A DNA stretch of 64,000 nucleotides, taken from NCBI GenBank assembly GCA_045612365.1, contig JAZKYY010000008.1, forward strand, positions 62,001 through 126,000. Direction: 5' to 3'. Positions 53,494 to 61,060 of this stretch are shown here, piece by piece. The DNA is from RGIG9608 sp045612365 (GTDB taxonomy: Bacteria; Bacteroidota; Bacteroidia; Bacteroidales; Paludibacteraceae). The notes beneath the pieces are model-generated. The model worked only from the letters and a program-made list of their open reading frames with translations. It made no database searches and was not told the DNA's origin. Position 1 is the first letter of the stretch, and every line of letters begins with the position of its first letter. A program made the position numbers and the translations under genes.

Positions 53494-54056
53494 TGCTTCA
53501 CTTTTTCGTTTTCCATATTCTTAAAGTTGATGCTTGCTAATGCCATAGCACCCTCAAAAGTTTCTGCACCTGTTGCCCCATCTGCAGCCATAGCAGCACC
53601 TACTGCATTGATACCGGAGCTGGTTGCACTTTTCAATGTTTCAACATAGGTTTTCAACTGGTTTAGGTTATCTTCAAGTTCTGCAATCTTTACCAAACCA
53701 CGCAGGCTGCCGCCATTCATTACAATGCCGTCTTCGGTTATTTTGAGGCTTGTATTATCGTCTTTCACCACCATTTCAATGCTTTCAATGTCGTCGGTCA
53801 TCAGCACAATGCCTGCACTGCCGTCTGCCACGAAACCAACCACCACATAACTGCCGACACGAGGATATACAACAACACCGAACTTGCTTTCCTGATTGGC
53901 TTGCAAGTTCACGCCAAGCAAAGGGGCACCCTCGTCAAGCGGAGTGCAGTCCACTGTGCGGGTTTCCTTATCCACAGCATCAACTGTGCATATAAGGCTG
54001 ACGGTCTGTCTGCCTCCCTGAGCCATTCGTCTTATTGCGTCTGCTATATTGTTCAT
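53490..54056 (-). CDS. Baseplate spike (gpV-like, OB-fold)
   Basis: A 188-residue protein. Residues about 15-100 form an OB-fold typical of spike proteins (LICTVDAVDKETRTVDCTPLD ... GVVVYPRVGSYVVVGFVADGSAGIVLM in pieces), followed by a small beta region (MNGGSLRGLVKIAELEDN) and a helical glycine/alanine-rich tail. It is the trimeric membrane-piercing tip under the hub. The start overlaps the hub gene stop by one base. No terminal iron-binding HxH motif is seen, so a separate tip may exist or be absent. Confidence 0.75.
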   Translation of the reverse strand: MNNIADAIRRMAQGGRQTVSLICTVDAVDKETRTVDCTPLDEGAPLLGVNLQANQESKFGVVVYPRVGSYVVVGFVADGSAGIVLMTDDIESIEMVVKDDNTSLKITEDGIVMNGGSLRGLVKIAELEDNLNQLKTYVETLKSATSSGINAVGAAMAADGATGAETFEGAMALASINFKNMENEKVKQ

Positions 54057-55012
54057 TATTCTGCTATCCTGGCACCGAGGGTTATTTCCTGACGGAACCC
54101 ACTTGTGCCGTATTTTATTACATTCTTTTTTACTTGATAAACGCCTTTTTTCTCGCCGTCTATCTTTATGCCTATGGCGGTAAGCTTATCCACGAGCTTT
54201 GCCCCGAACGTGGTAAAACTGCCTTTCAAGCCGTCGCGTTTCAGGCGTTTTATTTCCTGCTCCGCCCACGCTTTGAGTTCGCTTTCCGTCTTGTTGTAGG
54301 TGTGCAGCGTGCGGTGTTCCCCGTCTGCATCGCCCACCTCAACCTTGATTTTTTTGTTGTTCGGCATCAAGGAAATTGCCTTGACACGTAAACGAATATT
54401 TTCGGCTTTTTGCTGTTCCAAACTTTGGTCGCTGATGATGTTCACACCAGTGGCAAATACTTGTGTCGGGTTCTCTTTTCTCTCAAACAATACACCACAA
54501 TACAACACCGGCTGTTCGTTCTCATAGCGGAAAAAACTGCGGATGCCGTTCTCGTGCAGATGCCCAAGCAACGAAGCAACGGTGTCTGCCGTTACTCGGT
54601 ACTGTCCCAAACTCTGCTCACCCATTACATTGAGTTGGTAATTTATGCCTTGTTCTTTGAGCAGGGTTTCAATGGTTACGCTTTTATAGGCTTTCTTGAC
54701 TGCCGGCAACTGTTTAAGTTTGAACATTTCATCCTCGCACATAAGCACAATAGGGGTTTTGAAACCCACATCACGAACATAACCAGAGAACGCCAGCTGC
54801 AAATCATCATCATAGCCAAGCCACACCCTGACAGCATCACCACGACGCACAGGCGTGTCGGCTTCGCCGTCCCATTTTATACGTTTGGGCAACGTGATTT
54901 TACAGGTGTCGGTAAGTTGCTCGGTGTCAAGGGTGATTTCCACCTCTGTAACCTTGTCGAGCTGCCAAGTCTTTGCTCCTGATATCTCTATTTTTGCCGT
55001 CAGTCTATACAT
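54056..55012 (-). CDS. Baseplate hub protein (gpD/gp44-like)
   Basis: A 318-residue protein with the two-barrel hub architecture. N-terminal barrel: VTEVEITLDTEQLTDTCKITLP and RRGDAVRVWLGYDDDLQLAFSGYVRDVG. Then the helical insert VTIETLLKEQGINYQLN, a domain with ADTVASLLGHLHENGIRSFFR, the typical 'NIISDQSLEQQKAENIRLRV' segment, and a C-terminal barrel (YQVKKNVIKYGTSGFRQEITLG). These match late-control D/gp44-type hubs, which connect the tube to the spike. The downstream spike gene overlaps by one base. Confidence 0.8.
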   Translation of the reverse strand: MYRLTAKIEISGAKTWQLDKVTEVEITLDTEQLTDTCKITLPKRIKWDGEADTPVRRGDAVRVWLGYDDDLQLAFSGYVRDVGFKTPIVLMCEDEMFKLKQLPAVKKAYKSVTIETLLKEQGINYQLNVMGEQSLGQYRVTADTVASLLGHLHENGIRSFFRYENEQPVLYCGVLFERKENPTQVFATGVNIISDQSLEQQKAENIRLRVKAISLMPNNKKIKVEVGDADGEHRTLHTYNKTESELKAWAEQEIKRLKRDGLKGSFTTFGAKLVDKLTAIGIKIDGEKKGVYQVKKNVIKYGTSGFRQEITLGARIAE

Positions 55013-55047
55013 TGATTAAATGCTGTTTAATCGGTGGTTAAACACCT

Positions 55048-55716
55048 TTAATAGTCGGTGCTGTAAATATTGTATTCCTCATCGCTTATGGCCGAAATGC
55101 TTACGCTTTGGTAGTTGCTGGCGGTGTCCTGCGACACAGAGAACGATTTTATAACTATGCTATCTATGTCGAATATTTTAAGAAATTCGCTTTCGACGGT
55201 CAATGCTTGTTTTTCGTCGAGAAATTTGCGCAATTCTTCCAACCCTTCTTTAGGATACTCATCCACAATAACACCGTCCCTGACTGCTGCCACTCCCACA
55301 ACAATATTGAGGCTATAATCGCCGTCGTTGATATACTCCTTGACCGTTCCGTTCATTCCTACCATTTGGGTAGTAACGATATTCTTCGCTCGGCTGATTG
55401 CCACAATAGCGTCATTCATCACAAGGCGTTCACCTTTGGAGTTCTCAAAGGTCAGCTCACAAAGTGCATAACGGCCCTCCCAAAAACTTTTGTCGGTTAT
55501 GGGAATGCGAGCCCCATAAGTACTGCTGTTTCCTCCTCGCCCGTCCCACGATTGCTCCTTTCCCTTGCGTGGAGCCTCGAAGTTGCAACTATTCTCGCGT
55601 CCGTCCCAAGAAGTGAACATCCCTGTGCGTGATGGGCTGAAGCGATACAGTGCACCTTTTGCCTGTATGGCCGCACCTGCGGCTACAAACTGAAAACTTA
55701 CTGGAGATAGTGCCAT
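55048..55716 (-). CDS. Phage tail/baseplate protein, DUF6046-like
   Basis: 222 residues following the tape measure gene by 1 base. The N-terminus has GALYRFSPSRTGMFTSWDGREN; the middle has FWEGRYALCELTFENSKGERLVMNDAIVAISRAKNIV, and the C-terminus VSQDTASNYQSVSISAISDEEYN. This is the pattern of DUF6046 proteins, which occupy the slot between tape measure and hub in Bacteroidota phages, equivalent to the DNA circulation or gpU-type proteins of other tails. A structural tail-tip role is inferred from position. Confidence 0.6.
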   Translation of the reverse strand: MALSPVSFQFVAAGAAIQAKGALYRFSPSRTGMFTSWDGRENSCNFEAPRKGKEQSWDGRGGNSSTYGARIPITDKSFWEGRYALCELTFENSKGERLVMNDAIVAISRAKNIVTTQMVGMNGTVKEYINDGDYSLNIVVGVAAVRDGVIVDEYPKEGLEELRKFLDEKQALTVESEFLKIFDIDSIVIKSFSVSQDTASNYQSVSISAISDEEYNIYSTDY

Positions 55717-55717
55717 T

Positions 55718-57547
55718 TTACATTGCTAAATTTACATCGTTCAACGCTGATAGCAGGGCTTCACTTACCATGTCCTTGACACGCGACATGTCGCCCTGCA
55801 AATTGGTGGTGTGTATCTCAAAGCGTTCGACAAGCTTTTCGACATTCACCGTTATACTTCTTACTTTCCCCGACGATTCGGAGTTGCTCCCAACAGTGCC
55901 AAGTGTGCTACCTGTCGGGTTGTTTTCTTCGGGTGTTTCGGGCGTTTCTATTTCGGTTTCGTCGCCGTTACCCTTAGGTTTTTCTTCCTTTTTCTTTTCT
56001 ACTCGTGTGGAAGTTTCCAACCTTTCGCGCAATCCAGCTATCCAGTCGGCACCTTTGCCTGCTATTTTAAGCCCTGTAACGCCCTCTATCATCTCCAAAA
56101 AACCTTGCCACGGAGCCAATATGGCATCAATTATCACAAACCCTATACGCTTAATACCTTCTATTATTCCACCTTCGGTAAAAGCGTCTTTAATGCTTTG
56201 CCAATATCTTTTAAATGAAATGATAATACTCAAGCAGGGCAAAAAACACGACATAATGCGTCCGCCCATGCCACTCAAAAATTCGCCCACGGCATCGAAC
56301 CTGTTCCACAAATACGATACGAGCGAAGCAACTGCCGTAATGCCTAATGCCACCCAACCAATGATAGGAATAGAGGCAATGGCTGTTTTGGCTGCCAACG
56401 AAAACGCTTTGAACGCTCCAGAGGCAATGCCCGAAAACTTGACTGACATCGAACCGCTTGTTACCAGCGAAAGGATGTAAGCTCCCAACCCTTTTACGGC
56501 ATTCCAAACGCCCACAGTGGCAAAGCGTGCCAATGCCACTGCCGACTGCAACACGTTTTTACGAAAACCCAAATTTTGCACCTTGCCTACCGACAAATAG
56601 CCGTTGTACATGCCCAACGTCGTATAGGCATTGTATATCTTGGTTTTGATGCCTGACCACATAGATGCCCATTGTAGGTTTTTAACCCACGACATCGCTT
56701 TACCTACACCCATAATCAAAGGCATAAGTTCCGAAATAGGAACCATTACTTCCGTTAGGGTACTTATCCACAAACCAAAGTCGCCAGTAGCATTAAAAAT
56801 CGACACTTTTATTTCTTCAATCGTATCTTGTATAGAAGCCATTTTGCCTGCTGTGGTTTCCGAAGCTTCGGCTATGGCGTTATAGAAAAGCCCTCCTTCG
56901 CTCGTAGCCGATTGGAAAGCTGCCTCTACCATTCCCACAGAAATGGCTCCGCTTTCCATCTCTTTTTTCAGTTCGGCAACGCTTTTTCCCGTCTTTTTAC
57001 TGATTTCTTGTAACGGGTTAAATCCGGCATTCACCATTTGCATCAAGTCTTGACCGGTTAGTTTTCCCGTACTCGACATTTGAGCAAATGCCAACGAAAG
57101 CGACTGCATTTTCTGCTTGTCGCCCATGGCGATGTCGCCAATTTGCTTGAGCGTTTTAAACGCTTTTTCGCCCTCGATGCCAAACGACATCATCGTGCGT
57201 TGAGCCTCTATAAGCCCTGCCTTGTCGTATGGCGTTACCTTGCCGTATTCCGATATTCGCTCATACATCTCTTCGGCAGCCTCTGCATTGCCACCAAAGA
57301 GTGTTTTCAGGTTCATCAGCTGAAGCTCCGCATTCGCTCCTACCTCGGTTATACCACTGAAAACGTTATTGATTTTACCAATTACATCACTCACTAAATT
57401 GAATGTAGCAAATGTTTGCGTTAATTTACCTATTCCATTTTGTGTTGCATTGATACTTGCATTAAAATTCCCCATTACTTCTGACATACCTTCCATTTTA
57501 ACAGAAAAGTCGCCTCCAATATTAAATAAGTAATTAAATGCTTGCAT
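55718..57547 (-). CDS. Tail tape measure protein
   Basis: A 609-residue protein that sets tail length. Residues about 70-260 contain the tape measure N-terminal domain (LKTLFGGNAEAAEEMYERISEYGKVTPYDKAGLIEAQRTMMSFG in pieces; KLTGQDLMQMVNAGFNPLQEISKKTGKS). Hydrophobic segments follow (AAKTAIASIPIIGWVALGITAVASLVSYLW), as usual for membrane-penetrating tape measures. The tail is acidic and proline-rich (ETEIETPETPEENNPTGS). By its length the tail should be short, roughly 90 nm by the usual residue-to-length rule. The gene begins 46 bases from an oppositely oriented small gene. Confidence 0.88.
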   Translation of the reverse strand: MQAFNYLFNIGGDFSVKMEGMSEVMGNFNASINATQNGIGKLTQTFATFNLVSDVIGKINNVFSGITEVGANAELQLMNLKTLFGGNAEAAEEMYERISEYGKVTPYDKAGLIEAQRTMMSFGIEGEKAFKTLKQIGDIAMGDKQKMQSLSLAFAQMSSTGKLTGQDLMQMVNAGFNPLQEISKKTGKSVAELKKEMESGAISVGMVEAAFQSATSEGGLFYNAIAEASETTAGKMASIQDTIEEIKVSIFNATGDFGLWISTLTEVMVPISELMPLIMGVGKAMSWVKNLQWASMWSGIKTKIYNAYTTLGMYNGYLSVGKVQNLGFRKNVLQSAVALARFATVGVWNAVKGLGAYILSLVTSGSMSVKFSGIASGAFKAFSLAAKTAIASIPIIGWVALGITAVASLVSYLWNRFDAVGEFLSGMGGRIMSCFLPCLSIIISFKRYWQSIKDAFTEGGIIEGIKRIGFVIIDAILAPWQGFLEMIEGVTGLKIAGKGADWIAGLRERLETSTRVEKKKEEKPKGNGDETEIETPETPEENNPTGSTLGTVGSNSESSGKVRSITVNVEKLVERFEIHTTNLQGDMSRVKDMVSEALLSALNDVNLAM

Positions 57548-57571
57548 ATTATATTTTTTTAGGTATTTTTG
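57542..57571 (+). promoter_or_regulatory. Full consensus promoter reading against the tail operon
   Basis: TTG (57542-57544), 19 bases, then TATTTTTG (57564-57571): both elements of the Bacteroidota promoter at the ideal spacing. It drives the small plus-strand frame starting at 57594, with a leader of about 16 bases. Confidence 0.65.
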
Positions 57572-57593
57572 CGTTAGATAAATGTAAAATTAC

Positions 57594-57761
57594 ATGTTTG
57601 GTATTTTGACAACCATATTTGCTTGGATTTTTTGGATTACGTGTGCAATAGGGCTTATAGTTTTATTGATATATTTGATTTCGTTAATTATATATCCATT
57701 TTGTCCTAAAAAATTCAAAAAGGGGAGTCCTTTTAGCTTTTTACCTTGGTGGCTATGGTAA
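57594..57761 (+). CDS. Small membrane protein gene on the opposite strand of the tail operon (possible lysogeny 'moron')
   Basis: A 55-residue frame starting MFGILTTIFAWIFWITCAIG, with one long or two short membrane helices (residues about 3-34), then a basic stretch (PKKFKKG) and an aromatic end (PWWLW). It has a consensus promoter 23 bases upstream and is much more AT-rich than the flanking tail genes. Its stop directly abuts the stop of the convergent tail chaperone, so it fits exactly into the gap. Such independently expressed inserts in late operons often alter the lysogen, for example by superinfection exclusion; that role is inference. T-rich DNA encodes hydrophobic residues by chance, so the case rests on promoter and fit. 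Confidence 0.5.
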   Translation: MFGILTTIFAWIFWITCAIGLIVLLIYLISLIIYPFCPKKFKKGSPFSFLPWWLW

Positions 57762-58303
57762 TCAATATCTTTCTTTACCACCAAACATCCTTGCCAGCAT
57801 TTCGGCTTGGTTTTTCAACCTCCATTTTTCCAACCACAAGGCTTGTGCATAGTTCACTGCCCAGTCCTCATAATCACCTTTGGTAGGGTCTATCCCCAAA
57901 TTCGCCCGTATTAAGGCACAACCTTTTTCAAAACCGTCTTCGTTATCACTGTCTGAAAGTTGGTGTGCCTCTACAAGTTTTTTAGGCTACTGCGGCAACT
58001 GTTAAGCATTGTGCCCAGCTGTTTTGTTGCTTCCAAAAAAAGCACTGCATCCTGACGCATAGCCGAACTACCGCCCAGCCAGCAGTTGTCAAATAGCACT
58101 TCGGAGCTTTTCAGCTCGTCGGTCTTTGCCATTTTTGTAACGGCCGACATTGTTTCGAGTCGGGGGCGGTGAAAATATCCCACATGCAAGTCGCCATCAT
58201 CGACAACATCCACGCGAATGACTTTTCCCCACAGACCTTTCCATTTGTTTATTTGTTCTTCGGTTACACCACCGTCGAAAGTTTCTTTAATCTTGTTTTC
58301 CAT
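57762..58303 (-). CDS. Tail assembly chaperone, with -1 frameshift fusion product
   Basis: The zero-frame product (58303 to 57971) is 110 residues: KLWGKVIRV-like core GLWGKVIRVDVVDDGDLHVGYFHRP, then LFDNCWLGGSSAMRQDAVLF and QLGTML. Near its end is the slippery heptamer A AAA AAC (57983-57977), read as CTA AAA AAC in frame, 3 codons before the stop. A -1 shift continues for 73 codons to TGA at 57762-57764, giving about 180 residues. The added part includes EDWAVNYAQALWLEKWRLKN, a segment typical of the T half of G/GT chaperones, and has no start of its own. These bind the tape measure during tail assembly. Confidence 0.8.
57977..57983 (-). promoter_or_regulatory. -1 programmed frameshift site
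   Basis: The heptamer AAAAAAC on the minus strand is in the correct phase (A AAA AAC) for -1 slippage in the tail chaperone gene. The zero-frame stop follows 3 bases later. Confidence 0.75.
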
Positions 58304-58330
58304 ATTGATTTCTTGTTTTTTTTGCCTTCC

Positions 58331-58353
58331 CCCGATGCCTTTTGAGCATCGGG
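58331..58353 (-). repeat. Hairpin between tail tube and tail chaperone genes
   Basis: CCCGATGC (58331-58338) and GCATCGGG (58346-58353), a perfect 8-bp stem with a 7-base loop and no T run on the minus strand. It may protect or process the mRNA so that tube is made in excess of chaperone; this is inference. Confidence 0.5.
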
Positions 58354-58370
58354 AGCGACAGTTTTTTTAC

Positions 58371-58811
58371 TTATTTATTCCATTCAATGTGTGAGGGAAC
58401 GAGTTCGAGTTCTACCTCTTGCCCAGTGTCGCCCTCTTTCCATTTACGACTATTGGCCTTAAATTGGCAGTTACGGATTTTGTCCACCGTTACAATACCG
58501 CTATCGGGTATGTAGGTTACCATAATGTCGAAAGGAGCAATGTCTTGCAAACGTCCGTTAGGAGTTTGTCGTTGCAAGGCTTCGACCTCTTCCTGATAGA
58601 GAGTGATTTTTGCCGATGGAGTGATTCTCCCTTTGGCACGCCCCACAGGGTGTCGGCCAGCACCGTATTTGTTCACCACTTCTTGGTCTTCGCCATACTC
58701 AATGCCTGTAATGCCTGTTACAGGAACTCCGCCGATTGTTGCCACAATATCGGCCCACGAATAGAGCATTCCGTTTATGAGAGGAATGCCATTGTTGATA
58801 ATACTTGCCAT
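58371..58811 (-). CDS. Tail tube protein
   Basis: A 146-residue protein with the tube fold pattern: INGMLYSWADIVATIGGVPVTGITGIEYGEDQE, shown here as WADIVATIGGVPVTGI, then GRAKGRITPSAKITLYQEEVEAL and the closing beta strands with FDIMVTYIPDSG and GQEVELELVPSHIEWNK. It forms stacked hexamers inside the sheath. Gene order sheath-tube-chaperone-tape measure is the canonical one for contractile tails, which supports the call. Confidence 0.8.
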   Translation of the reverse strand: MASIINNGIPLINGMLYSWADIVATIGGVPVTGITGIEYGEDQEVVNKYGAGRHPVGRAKGRITPSAKITLYQEEVEALQRQTPNGRLQDIAPFDIMVTYIPDSGIVTVDKIRNCQFKANSRKWKEGDTGQEVELELVPSHIEWNK

Positions 58812-58814
58812 TGT

Positions 58815-59570
58815 TTATACAGATTTATAAAAACCGATTTTAACTTTGATTTTACGCATCACTCCCACGGCCACCTGTTTGATGAGGATTTCTACCGTGT
58901 TGGTGCTTAACACATCTTGTTCTGGGTCAATCACTACCTTATAGCCGCTCAATTCGCCTGCCTTTTCCATATCTTCGAGAGCACGATTGGCAATTGTCTC
59001 GAGGTGAGCCACCGACGAGGGTTGCAATTTGCCTGTACTTGAGTCGATATAGACATTTCCGCCAAGTTCTGGTATCAGATAGGTACGAATGCCACGCACG
59101 GCTTTGTCCATGGTGCGCACGTTTTCGATCATTGCATAGTCGCTCGTAGGCGAATCCATCGTGTGGCTATCGTTGACAAAGCTTCCTGCTTGTCCAATTT
59201 GGGTAATAAGGAAAAGGTAACGTGCCGAGTCGAGTTGTTCGATCATGGCTTTGTCGAGCGTACGAAGCAAAGTGCCATCGCCAAACGCTGGTAAGGTAAT
59301 GCCCGTAGGGAACTGCTTCACCCAACCGATAGATTGATGCACAGCAGCTGCCGAAAGCTGATAATGAAGTACCCTCAAAGCCCAAGAGTCTGCATCGGCT
59401 GTGATACCCAACGATTCGGCTTTATCGATAGTAGAAACCGCCTGTACGTGATTATCTCGGAATGATTCTGGAATCACTTCCAAATAGGCGATAAAACCAG
59501 TGATGTGGTCTTCGCCAGCAAGGCTTCGAGGCACATTGCCATTTTGTCTGATGATTTCTAAACTGTTCAT
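58815..59570 (-). CDS. Compact tail sheath protein (DUF2586-like)
   Basis: A 251-residue protein just upstream of the tube gene. The C-terminal region is sheath-like: MDKAVRGIRTYLIPELGGNVYIDSSTGKL, then HLETIANRALEDMEKAGELSGYKVVIDPEQDVL and a final strand IKVKIGFYKSV in pieces. The N-terminal half has a helical stretch (SWALRVLHYQLSAAAVHQSIG) and LFLITQIGQAGSF. DUF2586 sheaths usually have about 400 residues, so the surface-exposed domain seems absent or much reduced. The gene overlaps the small 71-residue gene by 4 bases. Confidence 0.7.
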   Translation of the reverse strand: MNSLEIIRQNGNVPRSLAGEDHITGFIAYLEVIPESFRDNHVQAVSTIDKAESLGITADADSWALRVLHYQLSAAAVHQSIGWVKQFPTGITLPAFGDGTLLRTLDKAMIEQLDSARYLFLITQIGQAGSFVNDSHTMDSPTSDYAMIENVRTMDKAVRGIRTYLIPELGGNVYIDSSTGKLQPSSVAHLETIANRALEDMEKAGELSGYKVVIDPEQDVLSTNTVEILIKQVAVGVMRKIKVKIGFYKSV

Positions 59571-59782
59571 TGCTTTTTGTTTTTTACTTCAACAATATTT
59601 TTGTCTTTGAGGTTGGTAGCATAGTTTTTTGCATCGTTTTCGGAGCGAAACACAGTGCCGTCCGATGCAACAAACACTTTATCAAGTGCATGTTCTTTGA
59701 TGGCAGCAAGTCCAACTTTTTCCAAAACGCTGTTTTCTGTTTTGTTTTCTGCTGTGGCAGAAGTTTCTTTTTTCTTTGTCAT
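59567..59782 (-). CDS. Small lysine-rich phage protein, unknown function
   Basis: 71 residues, strongly charged. The N-terminus is Lys/Thr/Glu-rich and disordered; a short folded part reads DKVFVASDGTVFRSENDAKNYA, with a lysine tail KNIVEVKNKKQ. The start and stop both overlap neighbours in ATGA-type junctions (59779-59782 and 59567-59570), so it is translationally coupled between the spanin-like and sheath genes. No function is recognised; such proteins are frequent in this position in Bacteroidota prophages. Confidence 0.6.
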   Translation of the reverse strand: MTKKKETSATAENKTENSVLEKVGLAAIKEHALDKVFVASDGTVFRSENDAKNYATNLKDKNIVEVKNKKQ

Positions 59783-60318
59783 GATTTCAATTTTTTAATT
59801 AGTTTATACGTTGCCACAAGGGCGATAATTAGTATTAGAAAGAATAGAACATACACAAATCGTTGCCAAAAAGAGCTCCACCAATTGGGCTTTTGCTCCA
59901 CCTCTACTGCAGAAGAACGCTCTTCAACGCTTTTGTCGGTGGTTGTTTTTTTAACCTCGCTATCGCTCTCAATGGCTTTTTGCAAACATTCTTTGTTGGT
60001 TCCCTCTCTTTTGGTATCATTGTGAACAACAGCCTTAACAGGCGGAAGCCCTGTACTGTCGTTGGTAGGTTTGTCGGTGTCGAAAAGTATCAGAGTGGTT
60101 CTGCTATCTTCCAAAAAACTGAACAAACGCTCCGCTTGCTCATCGATGGCAAGGCGTGCCAAGCTATCGACCTGTTGCTGTATGTTTTTATTTACCACGC
60201 CCTGCGTTGCGACTTTCGTCACTTGCTTCTGCGATGAGCAGCTCACGAGAAACAGGACACTTGTCAGCCATAGGGCAAGATGGAATTTTTTCCACCGCTT
60301 TACTGAACTTGTTGACAT
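59779..60318 (-). CDS. Unimolecular-spanin-like lipoprotein
   Basis: A 179-residue protein with both anchors of a u-spanin. The N-terminus has a lipoprotein signal with lipobox LFLVSC followed by SSQKQ (no Asp at +2, so outer-membrane sorting). The C-terminus has a membrane helix (FVYVLFFLILIIALVATY) with a basic cytoplasmic tail (KLIKKLKS). About 110 periplasmic residues link them, including a helical QQVDSLARLAIDEQAERLF. Such proteins fuse inner and outer membranes at the end of lysis. The gene overlaps the upstream coiled-coil membrane protein by 131 bases in another frame. Confidence 0.7.
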   Translation of the reverse strand: MSTSSVKRWKKFHLALWLTSVLFLVSCSSQKQVTKVATQGVVNKNIQQQVDSLARLAIDEQAERLFSFLEDSRTTLILFDTDKPTNDSTGLPPVKAVVHNDTKREGTNKECLQKAIESDSEVKKTTTDKSVEERSSAVEVEQKPNWWSSFWQRFVYVLFFLILIIALVATYKLIKKLKS

Positions 60319-60571
60319 CTCTACGCAATGATTGTATTTCCGTTTTGAGTGGTTTCACAATGTTTTCCATCAGTATCTCACTTGCTTCACGCACATTGTC
60401 CAGCTCACTCTTTTTTACCGCAGATAGCTTTTCTTCCATCTCGGCACGCAGTTTGCCGATCTCAATGTCGTATTTCTGCCGCAGTATCTTACTGTTTACC
60501 CAAGCACCCAGCGGGGCGGATATGGCTGCGACAATCGCTGACACTATTATGGTTGTTATCTCTCCACTCAT
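60188..60571 (-). CDS. Lysis-cassette membrane protein with coiled coil (holin or i-spanin-like)
   Basis: 127 residues. One N-terminal membrane helix (about residues 4-25, TIIVSAIVAAISAPLGAWV) is followed by a long coiled coil (YDIEIGKLRAEMEEKLSAVKK ... MENIVKPLKTEIQSLRRDVN) and a C-terminal CPMADKCPVSRELL motif. It is 10 bases after the amidase gene, and its 3' end overlaps the spanin-like gene. The layout matches either a single-helix holin partner or an Rz-type inner-membrane spanin; the overlapping lipoprotein gene recalls Rz/Rz1. Confidence 0.6.
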   Translation of the reverse strand: MSGEITTIIVSAIVAAISAPLGAWVNSKILRQKYDIEIGKLRAEMEEKLSAVKKSELDNVREASEILMENIVKPLKTEIQSLRRDVNKFSKAVEKIPSCPMADKCPVSRELLIAEASDESRNAGRGK

Positions 60572-60581
60572 TCATGAATAA

Positions 60582-61046
60582 TTATTTTATACCGATGCTT
60601 TCAAGCCACTGCGGAACATCAAACGAGGGGCAGGCTTTCGCCGCAAGTTGGTTATGTCCTACTATTTTTACTTGAGGGTACTTGCGGTGAAAATCGAGCA
60701 CATAGTGTTTCATCGCTTCACGTTGTGCCGTTGTTCGGGTGTCTTTTTCTTTTTTTACATTGCTTACATCCACACCGCCAACGTAAACGATATGACGACT
60801 AATGCCGTTGTAACCTGCCACTCCGTTTGTTATTTCCCAAGGATCAACGTTTGCATCCTCATTGTTAGTCACCAAACGCTCAACTGTTCCGTCAAGATGG
60901 AAAAGGTCTGTATATCCTACCTGTTTCCAACCACGACCCGCAGGGGGTGCTAAGGTGTGCCACCGCTTAATATCGGTAGCACTCACCTCACGCCCCTCAG
61001 GGGTGGCTGTGCAATGGATAACAAGATATTGCAACGTCTTTGCCAT
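60582..61046 (-). CDS. N-acetylmuramoyl-L-alanine amidase (phage endolysin)
   Basis: A 154-residue Amidase_2-type zinc enzyme like T7 lysozyme, cleaving the amide bond between MurNAc and the peptide. Ligands visible: His11 in YLVIHCTATPEG, and His and Cys in VGHNQLAAKACPSFDVPQWL near the C-terminus. GYTDLFHLDGTVERLV and NGISRHIVYVGGV lie between. No signal peptide is present, so release needs a holin. First gene of the lysis group, 14 bases after the capsid gene. Confidence 0.92.
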   Translation of the reverse strand: MAKTLQYLVIHCTATPEGREVSATDIKRWHTLAPPAGRGWKQVGYTDLFHLDGTVERLVTNNEDANVDPWEITNGVAGYNGISRHIVYVGGVDVSNVKKEKDTRTTAQREAMKHYVLDFHRKYPQVKIVGHNQLAAKACPSFDVPQWLESIGIK

Positions 61047-61060
61047 CGGGATAGTTACTT

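Noticed and set aside
55650..56480. Long plus-strand frame (276 codons) opposite the tape measure gene
   Set aside because: Shadow of the real minus-strand gene; composition is low-complexity and the minus product has clear tape measure domains.
57590..57784. Minus-strand 64-codon frame between tail chaperone and tape measure
   Set aside because: It begins with TTG inside the frameshifted chaperone, has no promoter or family likeness, and lies opposite the better-supported plus-strand gene.
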